In this document: positions 51,571-64,000 of the stretch, in pieces | How positions within the stretch are numbered: the first letter of the stretch is position 1 | Layout: each line of letters starts with the position of its first letter | NCBI RefSeq assembly: GCF_003363155.1 | Contig: NZ_QRBE01000005.1 | Coordinates: 1 to 64,000, forward strand | Length of the DNA: 64,000 nucleotides | Source of the DNA: Dyella monticola | GTDB lineage: Bacteria; Pseudomonadota; Gammaproteobacteria; Xanthomonadales; Rhodanobacteraceae | Direction: 5' to 3' | Notes under the pieces: generated by a model | Seen by the model: only the letters and a program-made list of their open reading frames with translations | The model's database searches: none | What the model was told of the DNA's origin: nothing | Position numbers and translations under genes: made by a program

Positions 51571-53763
51571 TCACGGTTGTGATGCGTCTTTGAGTTGTTG
51601 CGCGAGCCAGGCGCCCATGCTCGCCATGGGATAGTTCTGTTCGAGTTGGCGGTGCATTTCTTCGAAGACCGGTGGCGAGATGCTCCAGCCCAGCGGTAAT
51701 GGATAGTTCCCGGCACACAGACGCATGTGCCATAGCACATCGCCGCGCTCGGGGTTGGCCACGTTGACATGTAGCGACGCCAGCAATTGGGAACGCGCGA
51801 GTTCGCCGCGCGCATCGCGCGTGTCGAGCAGCGCAACCACCGGCGCGGTCGCTTCGCCATAACTGTGTAGCTCGGTGGGACTGCGCGCACGCGGACAGGC
51901 AGCTGAGTAGAACGGCAGCGGGTGCGCGGGATCATGCGCATCAACGAAATCGCGCAGGCTGGGATCGTTGCTGATATGCAGCACGATGAAACGCAAGGGC
52001 TGGCCTTGCGATGTCGCGATTGCGTGCACGCGATGCATCAGTTCGCGCAGTGTGGTGGTACCGGAGTTCTCGAAGTAGCCGCCATCCACCAATTGCAGTG
52101 TCGACGGCGAAAGCGAGGCATCAGTATCTGCTGTTTGTAACGTGCCCGCCGGGCTCAGGTAGGTGAAGCGCGCGCTGTTGAGCACCACTTCACTCAGCGG
52201 CACACGTGGGTCGAGCCAGCGTGATCCATCGTACGCCGTGGTCCACGGATTATCGGCGAACGGACGGAAGGGATGCTGGATGAAGCGCCAGCCTTGTCCC
52301 ACCGTCGTGCTGTTGAAAAATAGCGCCGGCACGCGAGTGCTTGCATGGTTGCTGTTGCTTTCGTAGAGCGCGGCGAAGGGTTGCGCGAATGCGTCCACCC
52401 CTTGTGCTTGCGCGGCTTGTTCCCACGCACGCGTGAGTGCGCGACCGCGATCGTCGAGGAGTGCCCCGGGCAACCAGCGCTGCGTGAAGTCGATGAACCA
52501 TGCATTGGCCATCACCGGTGCAAGAAAATCGTGATCGAGGATGCGTTCGCTGCGCGTTTGCGCCGAAAGCCCGGTATGCGGCGCGACCTGCAAGGAAGTT
52601 ACATACGTCGCCAGGCCGAGGCTGCCACCGGATACGCCGCTGGCGCCAAACAGGTAGCGCTCGAACATGGGTTCGCCATCGGTGGGTGGTAGCGTTTGAT
52701 CGATCAGCGCTGTGAATCGGCTCAGCACCATGGCTGTCCACGCTGCGCTGCGCAGGCCGCCGCCTTCGGTGGAAACGACGATCACCGGACACATACGTTG
52801 CCGGTTACAACGGCTCTGTAGCCACGCTTGGGCATACGCGTCGAAATCGGGACGATAGTCTGCCGGTGGCGGCTTGGGACGCTGATGCGTGCTCATCGAT
52901 GGGTACTGCCGTACGCGATGGTTGTCGTTTAAATGCAGTGCGTGCAAGGCCACCGCTAGGAGCACCATGAGGGTCAGCAGAGGTATCCCGCGCCGGTCTG
53001 CGAGCATGCACAGAAAGCCACCGCTCATGCAGAAGAAGCTTCCGCTTATCAGCAGTACTGCCAACGACCCCATACCATCGAACTGACGGGGTTGAACCGC
53101 CACCAGCACGGTGATGAGCACATTGAGCATCAATACGGCGAGGAACACGCTCAGCGGCACCGTGCCCAAGCTGGTGATCGACGTCACGCGCGGTGTGATG
53201 GCCCTCTCCGCGCGCGCGGCGACGGCGCGCAACCATCGCTCTCGCCCGATGAAGAACACGATCATCGCGGCTGCCACAAGCAGCAACCCCGCAGCGCGCA
53301 CGTCGCGTCGATCGCATTGGGCCTGCGTGCTGCAGACGGCGTGCGGCATGCCGCGCAGTGCCATGAGGTACCCGAACACCACGAGCAGGGGCACGAGGAT
53401 GCCCAGTATCCGCGGTATCCAGTGCCGCAGCCCAGCTGCGCGCGGGTCTTCCAGGGCGGGCCAGCGCGGGTAGGTCAGCCGATAGGCGTTGTGCGTGGTG
53501 TACCAGATGGCGAGGCCTGCCAGCGCGCTGGTGGCCAGCAGGAAGACATAGCGAGTGCTGCTGGGATCGGCCCACATCGCGATCAGGAACAACTCTGTCG
53601 CCTGGTTCACGTTGGCGATCACCAGCGTGGCAAGGGTCAGCACCAGCAGGCAAACGCGAATCGGCTTGCAGTGATCGAGGACGATCACCACCCAGTCGAT
53701 CACGTTCCACAGGATGCGTTGCACCCGTTGGCGCACAGAAGAGGAAGGGTGTTGCTCAACCAT
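51571..53763 (-). CDS. Membrane-anchored patatin-like phospholipase
   Basis: The 730-residue protein is a fusion of about 300 residues with seven or more hydrophobic helices to a C-terminal patatin-like hydrolase. The hydrolase shows STEGGGLRSAAWTA as the oxyanion motif (near residue 328), nucleophile Ser378 in GASGVSGGSLG, and partner Asp near 560 in VDGGYFENSGT. The DGG-FxNS phrase fits bacterial patatins. AGGGA 4 bases upstream supports ATG 53763. The catalytic part is probably held at the inner membrane. Substrate and partners are unknown. It is divergent from the small membrane protein at 53898. Confidence 0.88.
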   Translation of the reverse strand: MVEQHPSSSVRQRVQRILWNVIDWVVIVLDHCKPIRVCLLVLTLATLVIANVNQATELFLIAMWADPSSTRYVFLLATSALAGLAIWYTTHNAYRLTYPRWPALEDPRAAGLRHWIPRILGILVPLLVVFGYLMALRGMPHAVCSTQAQCDRRDVRAAGLLLVAAAMIVFFIGRERWLRAVAARAERAITPRVTSITSLGTVPLSVFLAVLMLNVLITVLVAVQPRQFDGMGSLAVLLISGSFFCMSGGFLCMLADRRGIPLLTLMVLLAVALHALHLNDNHRVRQYPSMSTHQRPKPPPADYRPDFDAYAQAWLQSRCNRQRMCPVIVVSTEGGGLRSAAWTAMVLSRFTALIDQTLPPTDGEPMFERYLFGASGVSGGSLGLATYVTSLQVAPHTGLSAQTRSERILDHDFLAPVMANAWFIDFTQRWLPGALLDDRGRALTRAWEQAAQAQGVDAFAQPFAALYESNSNHASTRVPALFFNSTTVGQGWRFIQHPFRPFADNPWTTAYDGSRWLDPRVPLSEVVLNSARFTYLSPAGTLQTADTDASLSPSTLQLVDGGYFENSGTTTLRELMHRVHAIATSQGQPLRFIVLHISNDPSLRDFVDAHDPAHPLPFYSAACPRARSPTELHSYGEATAPVVALLDTRDARGELARSQLLASLHVNVANPERGDVLWHMRLCAGNYPLPLGWSISPPVFEEMHRQLEQNYPMASMGAWLAQQLKDASQP

Positions 53764-53897
53764 CGCGTCCCTGGACCCAGCATGATGCTGTGCATAGTAC
53801 GAATATGGCGTGTGTCGGGCCGGTGGACGTCGTCTCACCCTGGCGACGAGCAGGGCGTTATGATCCTTTTTCCTCACGATAGGGCGAGGGCGCAAGC

Positions 53898-54119
53898 ATG
53901 CGCTGGGTATTGCTGGTGGCAACGCTGCTGTCATGGGTACTGTGCTTCACGCGCCAGGGGGCCGGCGCGATGGCGATCTGGCTGTTTGCAGGCATCGTAG
54001 GCGCGATGGGCACGGTACTGGCGTTTGTGCAGGCGCGCATCGACGCCCATGCGCAACCGGAAATCATGCTTGAGCCATTCGAACGTCGTGCGGATCATGA
54101 CCCGGCGCCGCGGCCATGA
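53898..54119 (+). CDS. Small two-helix membrane protein
   Basis: The 73-residue protein has two hydrophobic helices (WVLLVATLLSWVLCF and AIWLFAGIVGAMGTVLAFV) and a charged C-terminal tail. The frame is preceded by GAGGG at about 53883-53887. No family is recognised. It stands 127 bases before acs on the same strand and is divergent from the membrane patatin gene. It may be a conserved lineage-specific small protein. Confidence 0.65.
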   Translation: MRWVLLVATLLSWVLCFTRQGAGAMAIWLFAGIVGAMGTVLAFVQARIDAHAQPEIMLEPFERRADHDPAPRP

Positions 54120-54246
54120 TTGCTGCACTGCACCTTTGGCGGTTTAGCCGCCTGAACGCTACACTCGGGCGCTCGACGCGCTGCGATGGCGTCAAACGGT
54201 CATCCACTGCATGCGCTCCCGGTGGGCCGGCGAGCAGGAGTCAATC

Positions 54247-56187
<1,941 letters not shown>

Positions 56188-56248
56188 GTTCCAAGCTGAC
56201 CGTCGCTGCTTGGCGTTGACGGGCTGCATCGTGCGCTTGTCTCCCGCA

Positions 56249-56917
56249 ATGACGATCCGGCAGCATGCGCGCATGCAAACGATCGAGTGCCAGGATGTCG
56301 CCGGGATTGCCGCCGGGCTAAGCGAAGCCACCATCCACGTATGGCGGCTTCGTTATGAGCGCGTGCAGCGCAGAGGGCCGTTGCGCGCATTGCTGGCCCT
56401 GTATCTGGGTGCGCCAGCGGAATCCATCATCTTTGTCGAGAACGAACACGGGCGGCCTGAACTGGCGACGCCGTGGCGCGGGCAGCTTCAATTCAATTGG
56501 TCGCACAGTGGTGACGCTGCGCTTGTCACCATCGCGCGTCGCCTCGCTCCAGGTGTCGACATCGAGCGCGTTCGGGCTCGTCCCCGCGCCATGCACGTGG
56601 CCGAGCGTTTCTTTCACTCCCACGAAACCGCAGCACTGGCGGCCCTGGAACCGTCGCGTCGTGACCAGGCCTTTCTTCAACTTTGGACAGGCAAAGAGGC
56701 CGTGCTTAAAGCGATGGGTCGCGGCATTGCCTTTGGCCTGGATCGATTGTGTCTGGCTGTGGCTCCGGCCGCGCCGCGCGTGCTGTGGCTGGATGGCGAT
56801 GACGCTACGCAGTGGCAGCTTCATGCGCTATCACTCGACGCCGATCACCTCGCCAGCGTGGCGTGGCGCGGGCCGGCATTGAGCGTGGCTGCGTGGACAC
56901 TTGCCGACAGCACCTGA
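56249..56917 (+). CDS. 4'-phosphopantetheinyl transferase, Sfp type
   Basis: The protein of about 222 residues moves phosphopantetheine from CoA onto carrier proteins. Superfamily motifs are [15 protein letters not shown] (near residue 86), [11 protein letters not shown] (Mg-binding Asp-x-Glu, near 103) and [18 protein letters not shown] (near 142). Sfp-type enzymes usually serve peptide or polyketide synthases, or a special fatty-acid carrier; no such synthase is in the window. The start is unsure, because none of the ATG codons at 56249 or 56273, nor GTG 56231, has a clear ribosome site. Confidence 0.9.
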   Translation: MTIRQHARMQTIECQDVAGIAAGLSEATIHVWRLRYERVQRRGPLRALLALYLGAPAESIIFVENEHGRPELATPWRGQLQFNWSHSGDAALVTIARRLAPGVDIERVRARPRAMHVAERFFHSHETAALAALEPSRRDQAFLQLWTGKEAVLKAMGRGIAFGLDRLCLAVAPAAPRVLWLDGDDATQWQLHALSLDADHLASVAWRGPALSVAAWTLADST

Positions 56918-56958
56918 ACGGAGCACTGTGTCCGGCCCATGATGTGTTTCTGTCATCC

Positions 56959-57702
56959 ATGACCCTGCTCAGCGTCAATCTCAACAAGATCGCCGTGCTG
57001 CGCAATTCGCGCGGTGGCGACGAACCCGAAATCACCCGTGCCGCAATCACCTGCATCGAAACCGGCTGCGGCGGCATTACCGTGCACCCGCGTCCGGATC
57101 TGCGGCATGTGCGACCCGATGACGTGCGCACGTTGGCCACCCTGCTGCGCGGACGCGTGGAATACAACATTGAAGGCAATCCTTTTGCAGCGCCGCGCGG
57201 TGCCTATCCAGGGCTGATCGCACTCGCTCGCGAAGTGCGCCCCACGCAAGTGACGCTGGTGCCGGACAGCGATGGGCAGATCACCTCCGATCACGGTTTC
57301 GACCTGGAGCGCGATGCGGCGCGTCTGCGACCGATCATCGACGAACTGCGCGAGTTAGGTTGCCGCGTAAGCCTGTTTGTCGATCCGGGCGCCAAGGGTT
57401 TCGAGCACGGCGTGGCCATGGGTGCGGAACGTATCGAGATTTATACCGGTCCTTACGCGCATGCCTTTGCCGAAGGTGACGCGAAAGAGCAGCTGGCGCT
57501 CTGTGCCGATACTGCGCGACGCGCTCAACAGGCTGGCTTGGCCGTGAACGCGGGGCATGATCTGAGTCAGGCCAATCTCGGCACGCTGCGTGCGGCGATT
57601 CCTGGTCTTGCCGAAGTCTCCATCGGGCATGCATTGATCGGTGAGGCGCTTTACGAAGGCCTTGCGACTACCGTGCGCAATTATCTTCAGATTTTGCGCT
57701 GA
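56959..57702 (+). CDS. pdxJ: Pyridoxine 5'-phosphate synthase
   Basis: The 247-residue TIM-barrel enzyme condenses 1-deoxyxylulose 5-phosphate with 3-amino-2-oxopropyl phosphate to form vitamin B6 phosphate. Family motifs are [20 protein letters not shown] at the start, [42 protein letters not shown] and [17 protein letters not shown] 56959 matches the family start; a longer open frame upstream lies in the transferase gene. It is convergent with the exb operon, with a terminator between. This pdxJ neighbour of tonB-exb is known from Xanthomonas. Confidence 0.96.
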   Translation: MTLLSVNLNKIAVLRNSRGGDEPEITRAAITCIETGCGGITVHPRPDLRHVRPDDVRTLATLLRGRVEYNIEGNPFAAPRGAYPGLIALAREVRPTQVTLVPDSDGQITSDHGFDLERDAARLRPIIDELRELGCRVSLFVDPGAKGFEHGVAMGAERIEIYTGPYAHAFAEGDAKEQLALCADTARRAQQAGLAVNAGHDLSQANLGTLRAAIPGLAEVSIGHALIGEALYEGLATTVRNYLQILR

Positions 57703-57747
57703 CGTGGCAGCCGTCTAGACGTCTAAACCGAGATGCGCAGAAACAGA

Positions 57748-57769
57748 AACCCCCGCATGCGCGGGGGTT
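57748..57769. terminator. Hairpin between pdxJ and exbD2
   Basis: AACCCCCGC (57748-57756) and GCGGGGGTT (57761-57769) pair perfectly over 9 bp around ATGC. AAACAGA lies to the left and TCTGT to the right, so it can serve both converging transcripts, though the T tract is short. Confidence 0.8.
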
Positions 57770-57822
57770 CTGTGGGTAACGCTTGGCTGCGCGATTGAAC
57801 TGTTCCGATTCAACCGCCGCTG

Positions 57823-58242
57823 TTACTGTCCGTTGCTATCGGTGAAGCCGATCTTGTTCAAGCCGTAGCTCTTCGCATCAGCCAGCACGCGCGCGACGAC
57901 CTGATAAGACACCTGGTCGGCCGCGTCGATCTGCACTTCCGGCTGGTCCGCCTCGCTCTTGGTCGCAATGACCGCGATCTGCGTTTTCAACTGCGCCTCG
58001 TCCACCGGGGTGTCGTTCCAGTAGAACGCGCCCGTCTGGTCGATCTTCAGGTGAATCGGTTCCGGCGGGTTGCTCGGCGGAATGATGTTCGGATTCGGCT
58101 GCGGCAGATCGATCTTGATCTTATGGGTCAAGATCGGTGCCGTAATCATGAAGATGATCAACAACACCAACATCACGTCGACCAGCGGCGTGACGTTGAT
58201 ATCCGCCATGGGGCCTTTGCCACTTCCAGTACTAAATGCCAT
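57823..58242 (-). CDS. exbD2: ExbD-type biopolymer transport protein (second copy)
   Basis: The 139-residue protein has one transmembrane helix (LVDVMLVLLIIFMITAPIL, with the proton-path Asp in the MADINVTPLVDVML block) and a periplasmic domain. It pairs with ExbB and TonB to couple proton flow to outer-membrane receptors. It is the last gene of the run and lies 6 bases after exbD1. In Xanthomonas the second ExbD is needed for certain receptors and host reactions, though not for iron uptake. It shares its first 45 residues with exbD1 but differs in the periplasmic part. Confidence 0.93.
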   Translation of the reverse strand: MAFSTGSGKGPMADINVTPLVDVMLVLLIIFMITAPILTHKIKIDLPQPNPNIIPPSNPPEPIHLKIDQTGAFYWNDTPVDEAQLKTQIAVIATKSEADQPEVQIDAADQVSYQVVARVLADAKSYGLNKIGFTDSNGQ

Positions 58243-58248
58243 GGCACA

Positions 58249-58671
58249 TCACTCCTTGCCGGTCGTCATAAAGCCGACATGGACCATTCCGGAATCCTTG
58301 GCATCAGCAAGGATTTTGCGGACGACCTTGAACTCGGTGTCCTTCGCTGCACGAATCTGCAGCTCAGGCTGTGGCGACTTCTGCGCCAAAGTCAGGAACA
58401 CCGATTTCAGCTCGACTTCCGTAATCGGATTGGAGCTGTCGTTGATATACATGCTGCCATCATCCTTGACGGCCAGGTCCACCGGCTCGGTCAACGGCGG
58501 GGTATCCGTTTGATGCGGATTAGCCGTCGGCAACTTCACCGTGATCCGGTGCGACATCAGCGGTGCTGTGATCATGAAGATGATCAGCAGTACCAGCATC
58601 ACGTCGACGAGCGGCGTGACGTTGATTTCCGACATCGGCGAGCCGGACTCGTTTCCGGAGCTCATCGCCAT
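58249..58671 (-). CDS. exbD: ExbD biopolymer transport protein (first copy)
   Basis: The 140-residue inner-membrane protein has the block MSEINVTPLVDVMLVLLIIF, including the essential membrane Asp, followed by a periplasmic domain with DDGSMYINDS. It forms the proton channel with ExbB. GAGG 8 bases upstream supports ATG 58671. It lies 11 bases after exbB and 6 before exbD2, in one operon with tonB. Confidence 0.95.
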   Translation of the reverse strand: MAMSSGNESGSPMSEINVTPLVDVMLVLLIIFMITAPLMSHRITVKLPTANPHQTDTPPLTEPVDLAVKDDGSMYINDSSNPITEVELKSVFLTLAQKSPQPELQIRAAKDTEFKVVRKILADAKDSGMVHVGFMTTGKE

Positions 58672-58682
58672 GGGTCAATACC

Positions 58683-59441
58683 TCACTTCTGAACTTGAGC
58701 GACACCTTCGACGCGTGCACCGGTAGCGAAGAAGTCGTGCAGGTCATGCGCGAATTCGTCGAAGCGGGCATACGTGAGGCGGTTGGAGCGGGTAAAGAAG
58801 TTGTAGGCAAGCACCGCCGGGATAGCGGTGAACAGACCGAACGCGGTCATGATCAGCGCTTCACCCACCGGGCCGGCCACCGCTTCCATCGAAGCATTAC
58901 CGGAAGCCGCGATGCGGATCAGGGCGTGATAAATGCCCCACACCGTACCGAGCAGACCGATGAACGGTGCGGAAGAACCGACCGTGGCCAGCAGGGTCAT
59001 GCCGCCTTCCAGACGCAGGCTCTCGCGAGCAACGGCCTGGCGCAGAGCGCGGTCGATGAATTCCGAACGGCTGAGCGATTCGGCAAGACGGCCACCGGCG
59101 GCCGAAGCCTGCTGATGGTGAGCCACTGCAGAAGCCGCATCGAGCGCGATCTTCGAGAAGGGTTCGCCCTTGGGCTGGGCTTCCAGCTCACGGATCGCGT
59201 CCTGGGTCGAGTTGTTCGACCAGAACCCGTTGATCACGCTGTCGGCGCGACCGCGGACCATCGCATTACGGATTGCGTTGGCGATGATGAAGTACCACGA
59301 GGAGAACGACATCACCACAAGCACAATGAAGACGATCCAACCAAGCGGATCGAAGTTGTGGATGAGGTCACCGAAGCCCATTTGCTGCATGGCTTGGGCG
59401 TTGGCATTGCCACCTAGAGCCGGAGGAGTCTGTTGGAACAT
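58683..59441 (-). CDS. exbB: ExbB/TolQ-type proton channel protein
   Basis: The 252-residue inner-membrane protein has three transmembrane helices: one near residue 35 (WIVFIVLVVMSFSSWYFII) and two around 135-200 (TLLATVGSSAPFIGLLGTVW and ALIMTAFGLFTAIPAVLAYN). These are the MotA/TolQ/ExbB core. ExbB pentamers hold the ExbD dimer and power TonB. AAGGG precedes ATG 59441. It is 46 bases after tonB. Confidence 0.96.
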   Translation of the reverse strand: MFQQTPPALGGNANAQAMQQMGFGDLIHNFDPLGWIVFIVLVVMSFSSWYFIIANAIRNAMVRGRADSVINGFWSNNSTQDAIRELEAQPKGEPFSKIALDAASAVAHHQQASAAGGRLAESLSRSEFIDRALRQAVARESLRLEGGMTLLATVGSSAPFIGLLGTVWGIYHALIRIAASGNASMEAVAGPVGEALIMTAFGLFTAIPAVLAYNFFTRSNRLTYARFDEFAHDLHDFFATGARVEGVAQVQK

Positions 59442-59487
59442 AAACGCTACCCTTGGAAGTCAGGCGAGAACTTAACTGTAATAGGTA

Positions 59488-60147
59488 TTACAGCTGATTG
59501 AGATTGAAGTTGACGGGTACGCGTACGTAACCTTCAACCTTTTTACCGTTTTTCATTTCAGCATTGAAGCGCCATTTCTGGGCCGCCTCAATCGCCGCGC
59601 GATCCAGCTCGCGGAAACCACTGGACTGTTCAACCTTGATGTCCTTCGGCGTGCCATCCACGGCCACCAGAATCAACAGCGTTACGGTGCCTTCGTGCCG
59701 TTGGCGAATAGCCTGCGGCGGATACTTGGGCTGCATGCGGCTGTTGTAGCTGATGTCCTGGCTTGCCGTGATATCCGCAGGCGGAGCCGGTGGTGCCGGT
59801 GGTGCTGGCGGCGGCGACGGTGCTGGATTGGTCGACTGTTCTTCCACGGCCGGCGGCGGTGCGGGCGGCGGCGGCGTCGGCGGCGGGATCACCTGTCGGA
59901 TGATCTTCGGCGGCGGCTGCTTCGGCGGCTCCGGCGGCGGCGGCGGTGGAGGAGGCGGTGGCGGTGGCGGCTCGATGAAGTTCACCTGCACAATCTTTTC
60001 TTTCTGAACTTCCGCCGTTTTGGGCGGCGCCGCGGGCGCGACCAGTATCAGGAACGCGTATGCATGTAGCGCAATGGCTACCGCCAGCGCCCATGTGCGC
60101 CCCCAACTGAACGGCTTGACGCCGGTATCTTGGTTACTTGAGGCCAT
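59488..60147 (-). CDS. tonB: TonB energy-transducing protein
   Basis: The 219-residue protein spans the periplasm. It has an N-terminal anchor helix (WALAVAIALHAYAFLILVAP, with the conserved His near residue 28), a Pro-rich spacer (about 60-125, including 13 prolines in a row and KQPPPK), and a C-terminal TonB domain starting near MQPKYPPQAIRQRHEGTVTL, with GFRELDRAAIEAAQKWRF. It contacts TonB boxes of receptors such as the one at 31864-34767. It heads the operon tonB-exbB-exbD-exbD2. The proline tract is coded by a low-complexity GGC/GGT repeat. Confidence 0.96.
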   Translation of the reverse strand: MASSNQDTGVKPFSWGRTWALAVAIALHAYAFLILVAPAAPPKTAEVQKEKIVQVNFIEPPPPPPPPPPPPPEPPKQPPPKIIRQVIPPPTPPPPAPPPAVEEQSTNPAPSPPPAPPAPPAPPADITASQDISYNSRMQPKYPPQAIRQRHEGTVTLLILVAVDGTPKDIKVEQSSGFRELDRAAIEAAQKWRFNAEMKNGKKVEGYVRVPVNFNLNQL

Positions 60148-60366
60148 CTGTCGCTTTCAATCAGGAGCTAGTCAATCGGAATCGTGGTCGCAGCATCCAT
60201 CGGCAAAGTCCGCTCCCAAAGTAGGGTGACATTTGCCACTGGACAACGCGGGAAAAGTCCAACGGTACAACAGCGCATGGCTTTTGTATAGCTTTTGTGT
60301 AGGCCGAAGATGACAATCTTTGGACGTCCATCCGGCCAGCTAAACAGTCTGCCACGTAGCTTTGAA

Positions 60367-61665
60367 TCAACTACCAATGTTGGCGTCTTTCAGCCATTTC
60401 TTGGCTTGTGCAGCGGTTTCTGGATCCTTCTCAGCTTCCAGCACTGCCTGCGCCGCAGCGGCTTTGTCCTTTAGTCCAACGTTCGCCTGCGCCAGCGCCA
60501 TGTAGGCCCTGCCCTTATGCTTGACGCCCTTGCTGATGGCTTGCTGCAGAAGCGGCTTGGCGGCGCTGAATTGGTTTTGGGTGACGAGCGCGAGACCTGC
60601 TTTGTAGGCGGGCTCACCATCGGTGGCCAACGGAATCGCCTTCTTGTACGCCGCAGCAGCCGCATCGCCGTTGCCGCCAATCATGTTCGCATCACCAAGC
60701 AATACGTAGTTGTCCGCGCTCGGCTTGACGACACCTTTGGTCATGCCTTCTTCAAGCGTCTGCACGGCTTTGTCCGAGTCGGGACCCGGATCGGAAGTGC
60801 TCGGGTCCTGCGCCTTATTCATGTACAACTTCGTCATCGTGACGTAGTCGTTTTCTGTCGTGAGTAGGCCTTTGGACTTGCCTTCTTCCATCAGCTTGAT
60901 GGCGTCATCGTACTTCTGCAATTGGATGTCCAGACTCAGCGCGTTGTGGAAGCTGGTCGCATCCGTCGGCTCCGCGCTCACTTGCTGGCTGGCCAGTGCA
61001 GCGGCTTTGTCTTTCTGACCGGACTCGTTGTAGTCGACGATGAGCAACTGCGTCCACCGCGGATCAGGTTTGTTCGTCATCGACTGCGCCTGTTTGATCG
61101 CATCGATGGACTCAGGGTATTTCTGCATGTGGTAGTACGCCTCGCCTTCCACCGCATGCGATTCGGCGCTGTCGCTCTTACCGTCGGCGCGCCATTTTTC
61201 GATGGTATCGATGCATTGCTGGAACTGCTGGTTGGCGAGGTAGAACTTGGCCAGCTCGTATTGAAGCTGGAAATACGCATCGTTGGGCATCACGCCGTTA
61301 TCCAGCGAACGCTTGAGCAGATCGATCGCACCAGGCAGATCGTTGTTCAATGCGTGCACACGAGCCAGACCTTGCAACGCCATCGCTTGGGCGTACTTGC
61401 TCTTGCTGTTGTCGGCGAGCGGCTGCAGCAATTGCTGCGCCAGATCCTTGTTGTTGGCCTGCGCAGCGTCGAGACCCTTGTTGAGGGAATCCGCTTCCTT
61501 CTTGTCGGTCAGATCCAGCTTGGGTGCTTGACGGGTCGCATTGGGATAGAGCGGGGCCGTTTTTTGCTGATCGCTCGACGAGTTGTCGCTTGCTAGCGCC
61601 GGAGTGCTTGCCAACATCAACGCAAACGCGGCGCCGGCCAGCATCTTCAGGGAAGCGTGTTTCAT
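60367..61665 (-). CDS. Exported tetratricopeptide-repeat protein
   Basis: The 432-residue protein has a signal peptide (MKHASLKMLAGAAFALMLAS, ending ALAS) and about nine helical repeats with TPR features, for example ALQGLARVHALNNDLPGAID, YPESIDAIKQAQSM and AYMALAQANVGLKDKAAAAQ. TPR arrays bind proteins. The sequence GAAAYKKAIPLATDGEPAYK-type repeat is near residue 335. GAGGA 5 bases upstream supports ATG 61665. It lies between gyrB and tonB on the same strand; a TPR protein next to ExbB/TonB genes suggests a link with TonB complexes, but this is only positional. Confidence 0.88.
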   Translation of the reverse strand: MKHASLKMLAGAAFALMLASTPALASDNSSSDQQKTAPLYPNATRQAPKLDLTDKKEADSLNKGLDAAQANNKDLAQQLLQPLADNSKSKYAQAMALQGLARVHALNNDLPGAIDLLKRSLDNGVMPNDAYFQLQYELAKFYLANQQFQQCIDTIEKWRADGKSDSAESHAVEGEAYYHMQKYPESIDAIKQAQSMTNKPDPRWTQLLIVDYNESGQKDKAAALASQQVSAEPTDATSFHNALSLDIQLQKYDDAIKLMEEGKSKGLLTTENDYVTMTKLYMNKAQDPSTSDPGPDSDKAVQTLEEGMTKGVVKPSADNYVLLGDANMIGGNGDAAAAAYKKAIPLATDGEPAYKAGLALVTQNQFSAAKPLLQQAISKGVKHKGRAYMALAQANVGLKDKAAAAQAVLEAEKDPETAAQAKKWLKDANIGS

Positions 61666-61929
61666 AACGTTCCTCAAACGGGAGATCGATTTCACGCACG
61701 AAGTGTGCGGGGGATCACTGAGATTAACCTGACAATGCTACCGATAACAAGCTGCAATGCCGCATTAAAGTTTGTTGCAAATCAAACAGTTATGACATTA
61801 TCGCCATACGCCTGCGCATTTAGGGCAGAAAATTGCCTCATTGCTCGGCGCGAGCATCAGGTCCATGCCGTGACGGACGTGTGTATGCCTGTTCTTTTGT
61901 ATTAATGCGTTAGTACAATCTGCGCATGA

Positions 61930-61957
61930 CCCTGCACTGCTAAGGCGCAGTGCAGGG
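61930..61957 (-). terminator. Hairpin after gyrB
   Basis: CCCTGCACTGC (61930-61940) and GCAGTGCAGGG (61947-61957) pair perfectly over 11 bp around TAAGGC. It begins 7 bases after the gyrB stop codon in the direction of transcription; no long T tract follows. Confidence 0.75.
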
Positions 61958-61963
61958 TGAAGA

Positions 61964-64000
<2,037 letters not shown>

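Noticed and set aside
60285-60330. tonB promoter (TTGTCA with TATACA on the minus strand) and the TGGACGTCCA palindrome
   Set aside because: The spacer is 20 bases, too long for a standard promoter, and the palindrome at 60321-60330 has no recognised regulator.

Overview
The window is a GC-rich, densely coding stretch of a gammaproteobacterial chromosome. It most likely comes from the Xanthomonadales/Lysobacterales, near Dyella, Luteibacter, Rhodanobacter or Frateuria. This is inferred from gene content and order: a tonB-exbB-exbD-exbD block beside gyrB and pdxJ, a parB-parA-rsmG block, chromosomal L2-like class A beta-lactamase, algZ-algR-hemC, secreted S9/S53 peptidases and GH92/GH51 glycosidases. 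gyrB runs off the right edge, so the replication origin (dnaA, dnaN, recF) probably lies just beyond position 64000. No rRNA, tRNA, CRISPR array, transposase or prophage was recognised.

Layout. 1-980: a small AT-richer island with the end of an unknown gene, a secreted protein of unknown function and a short orphan frame, possibly toxin/immunity debris. 1271-9593: a Tat-exported GH92 mannosidase, an AraC regulator, a BaeS/BaeR-type two-component pair, an FAD monooxygenase and a small membrane protein. 9717-16672: beta-lactamase, DoxX-like membrane protein, Dps, Kup potassium transporter, a possible 39-residue protein, a GGDEF cyclase and an Asp/Asn hydroxylase. 17248-23521: sedolisin protease, MFS exporter, DUF899 protein, and a YqjI-like PadR regulator with a YqjH-like ferric-siderophore reductase behind two copies of a 10-bp palindrome.

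23601-31805: two divergent S9 peptidases, a serine esterase, and the algZ-algR-hemC run. 31864-39447: a large TonB-dependent receptor, a DUF481 outer-membrane protein, a membrane protein divergent from a WYL regulator with a long inverted repeat between them, a patatin phospholipase and a DUF488 protein. 39517-43523: glycosyltransferase, parB, parA, rsmG and a mini SPFH protein. 43956-54119: secreted GH51 arabinofuranosidase, pirin, YecA-like protein, exonuclease III, a third S9 peptidase, a radical SAM protein, a membrane-anchored patatin and a tiny membrane protein. 54247-64000: acs, a phosphopantetheinyl transferase and pdxJ converge on the tonB-exbB-exbD1-exbD2 system, followed by a TPR protein and gyrB.

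Several genes fit one lifestyle: secreted peptidases and glycosidases release peptides and sugars, and the TonB/Exb complex powers receptors such as the one at 31864-34767. Most of the window is ordinary core chromosome. I did not find an obviously new multi-gene system. The best leads are the island at the left edge, the tandem-palindrome operator of the YqjI-like regulator, the inverted repeat before the WYL regulator, the short strong-RBS frame at 14317-14436, and two families of dispersed palindromic repeats between genes.
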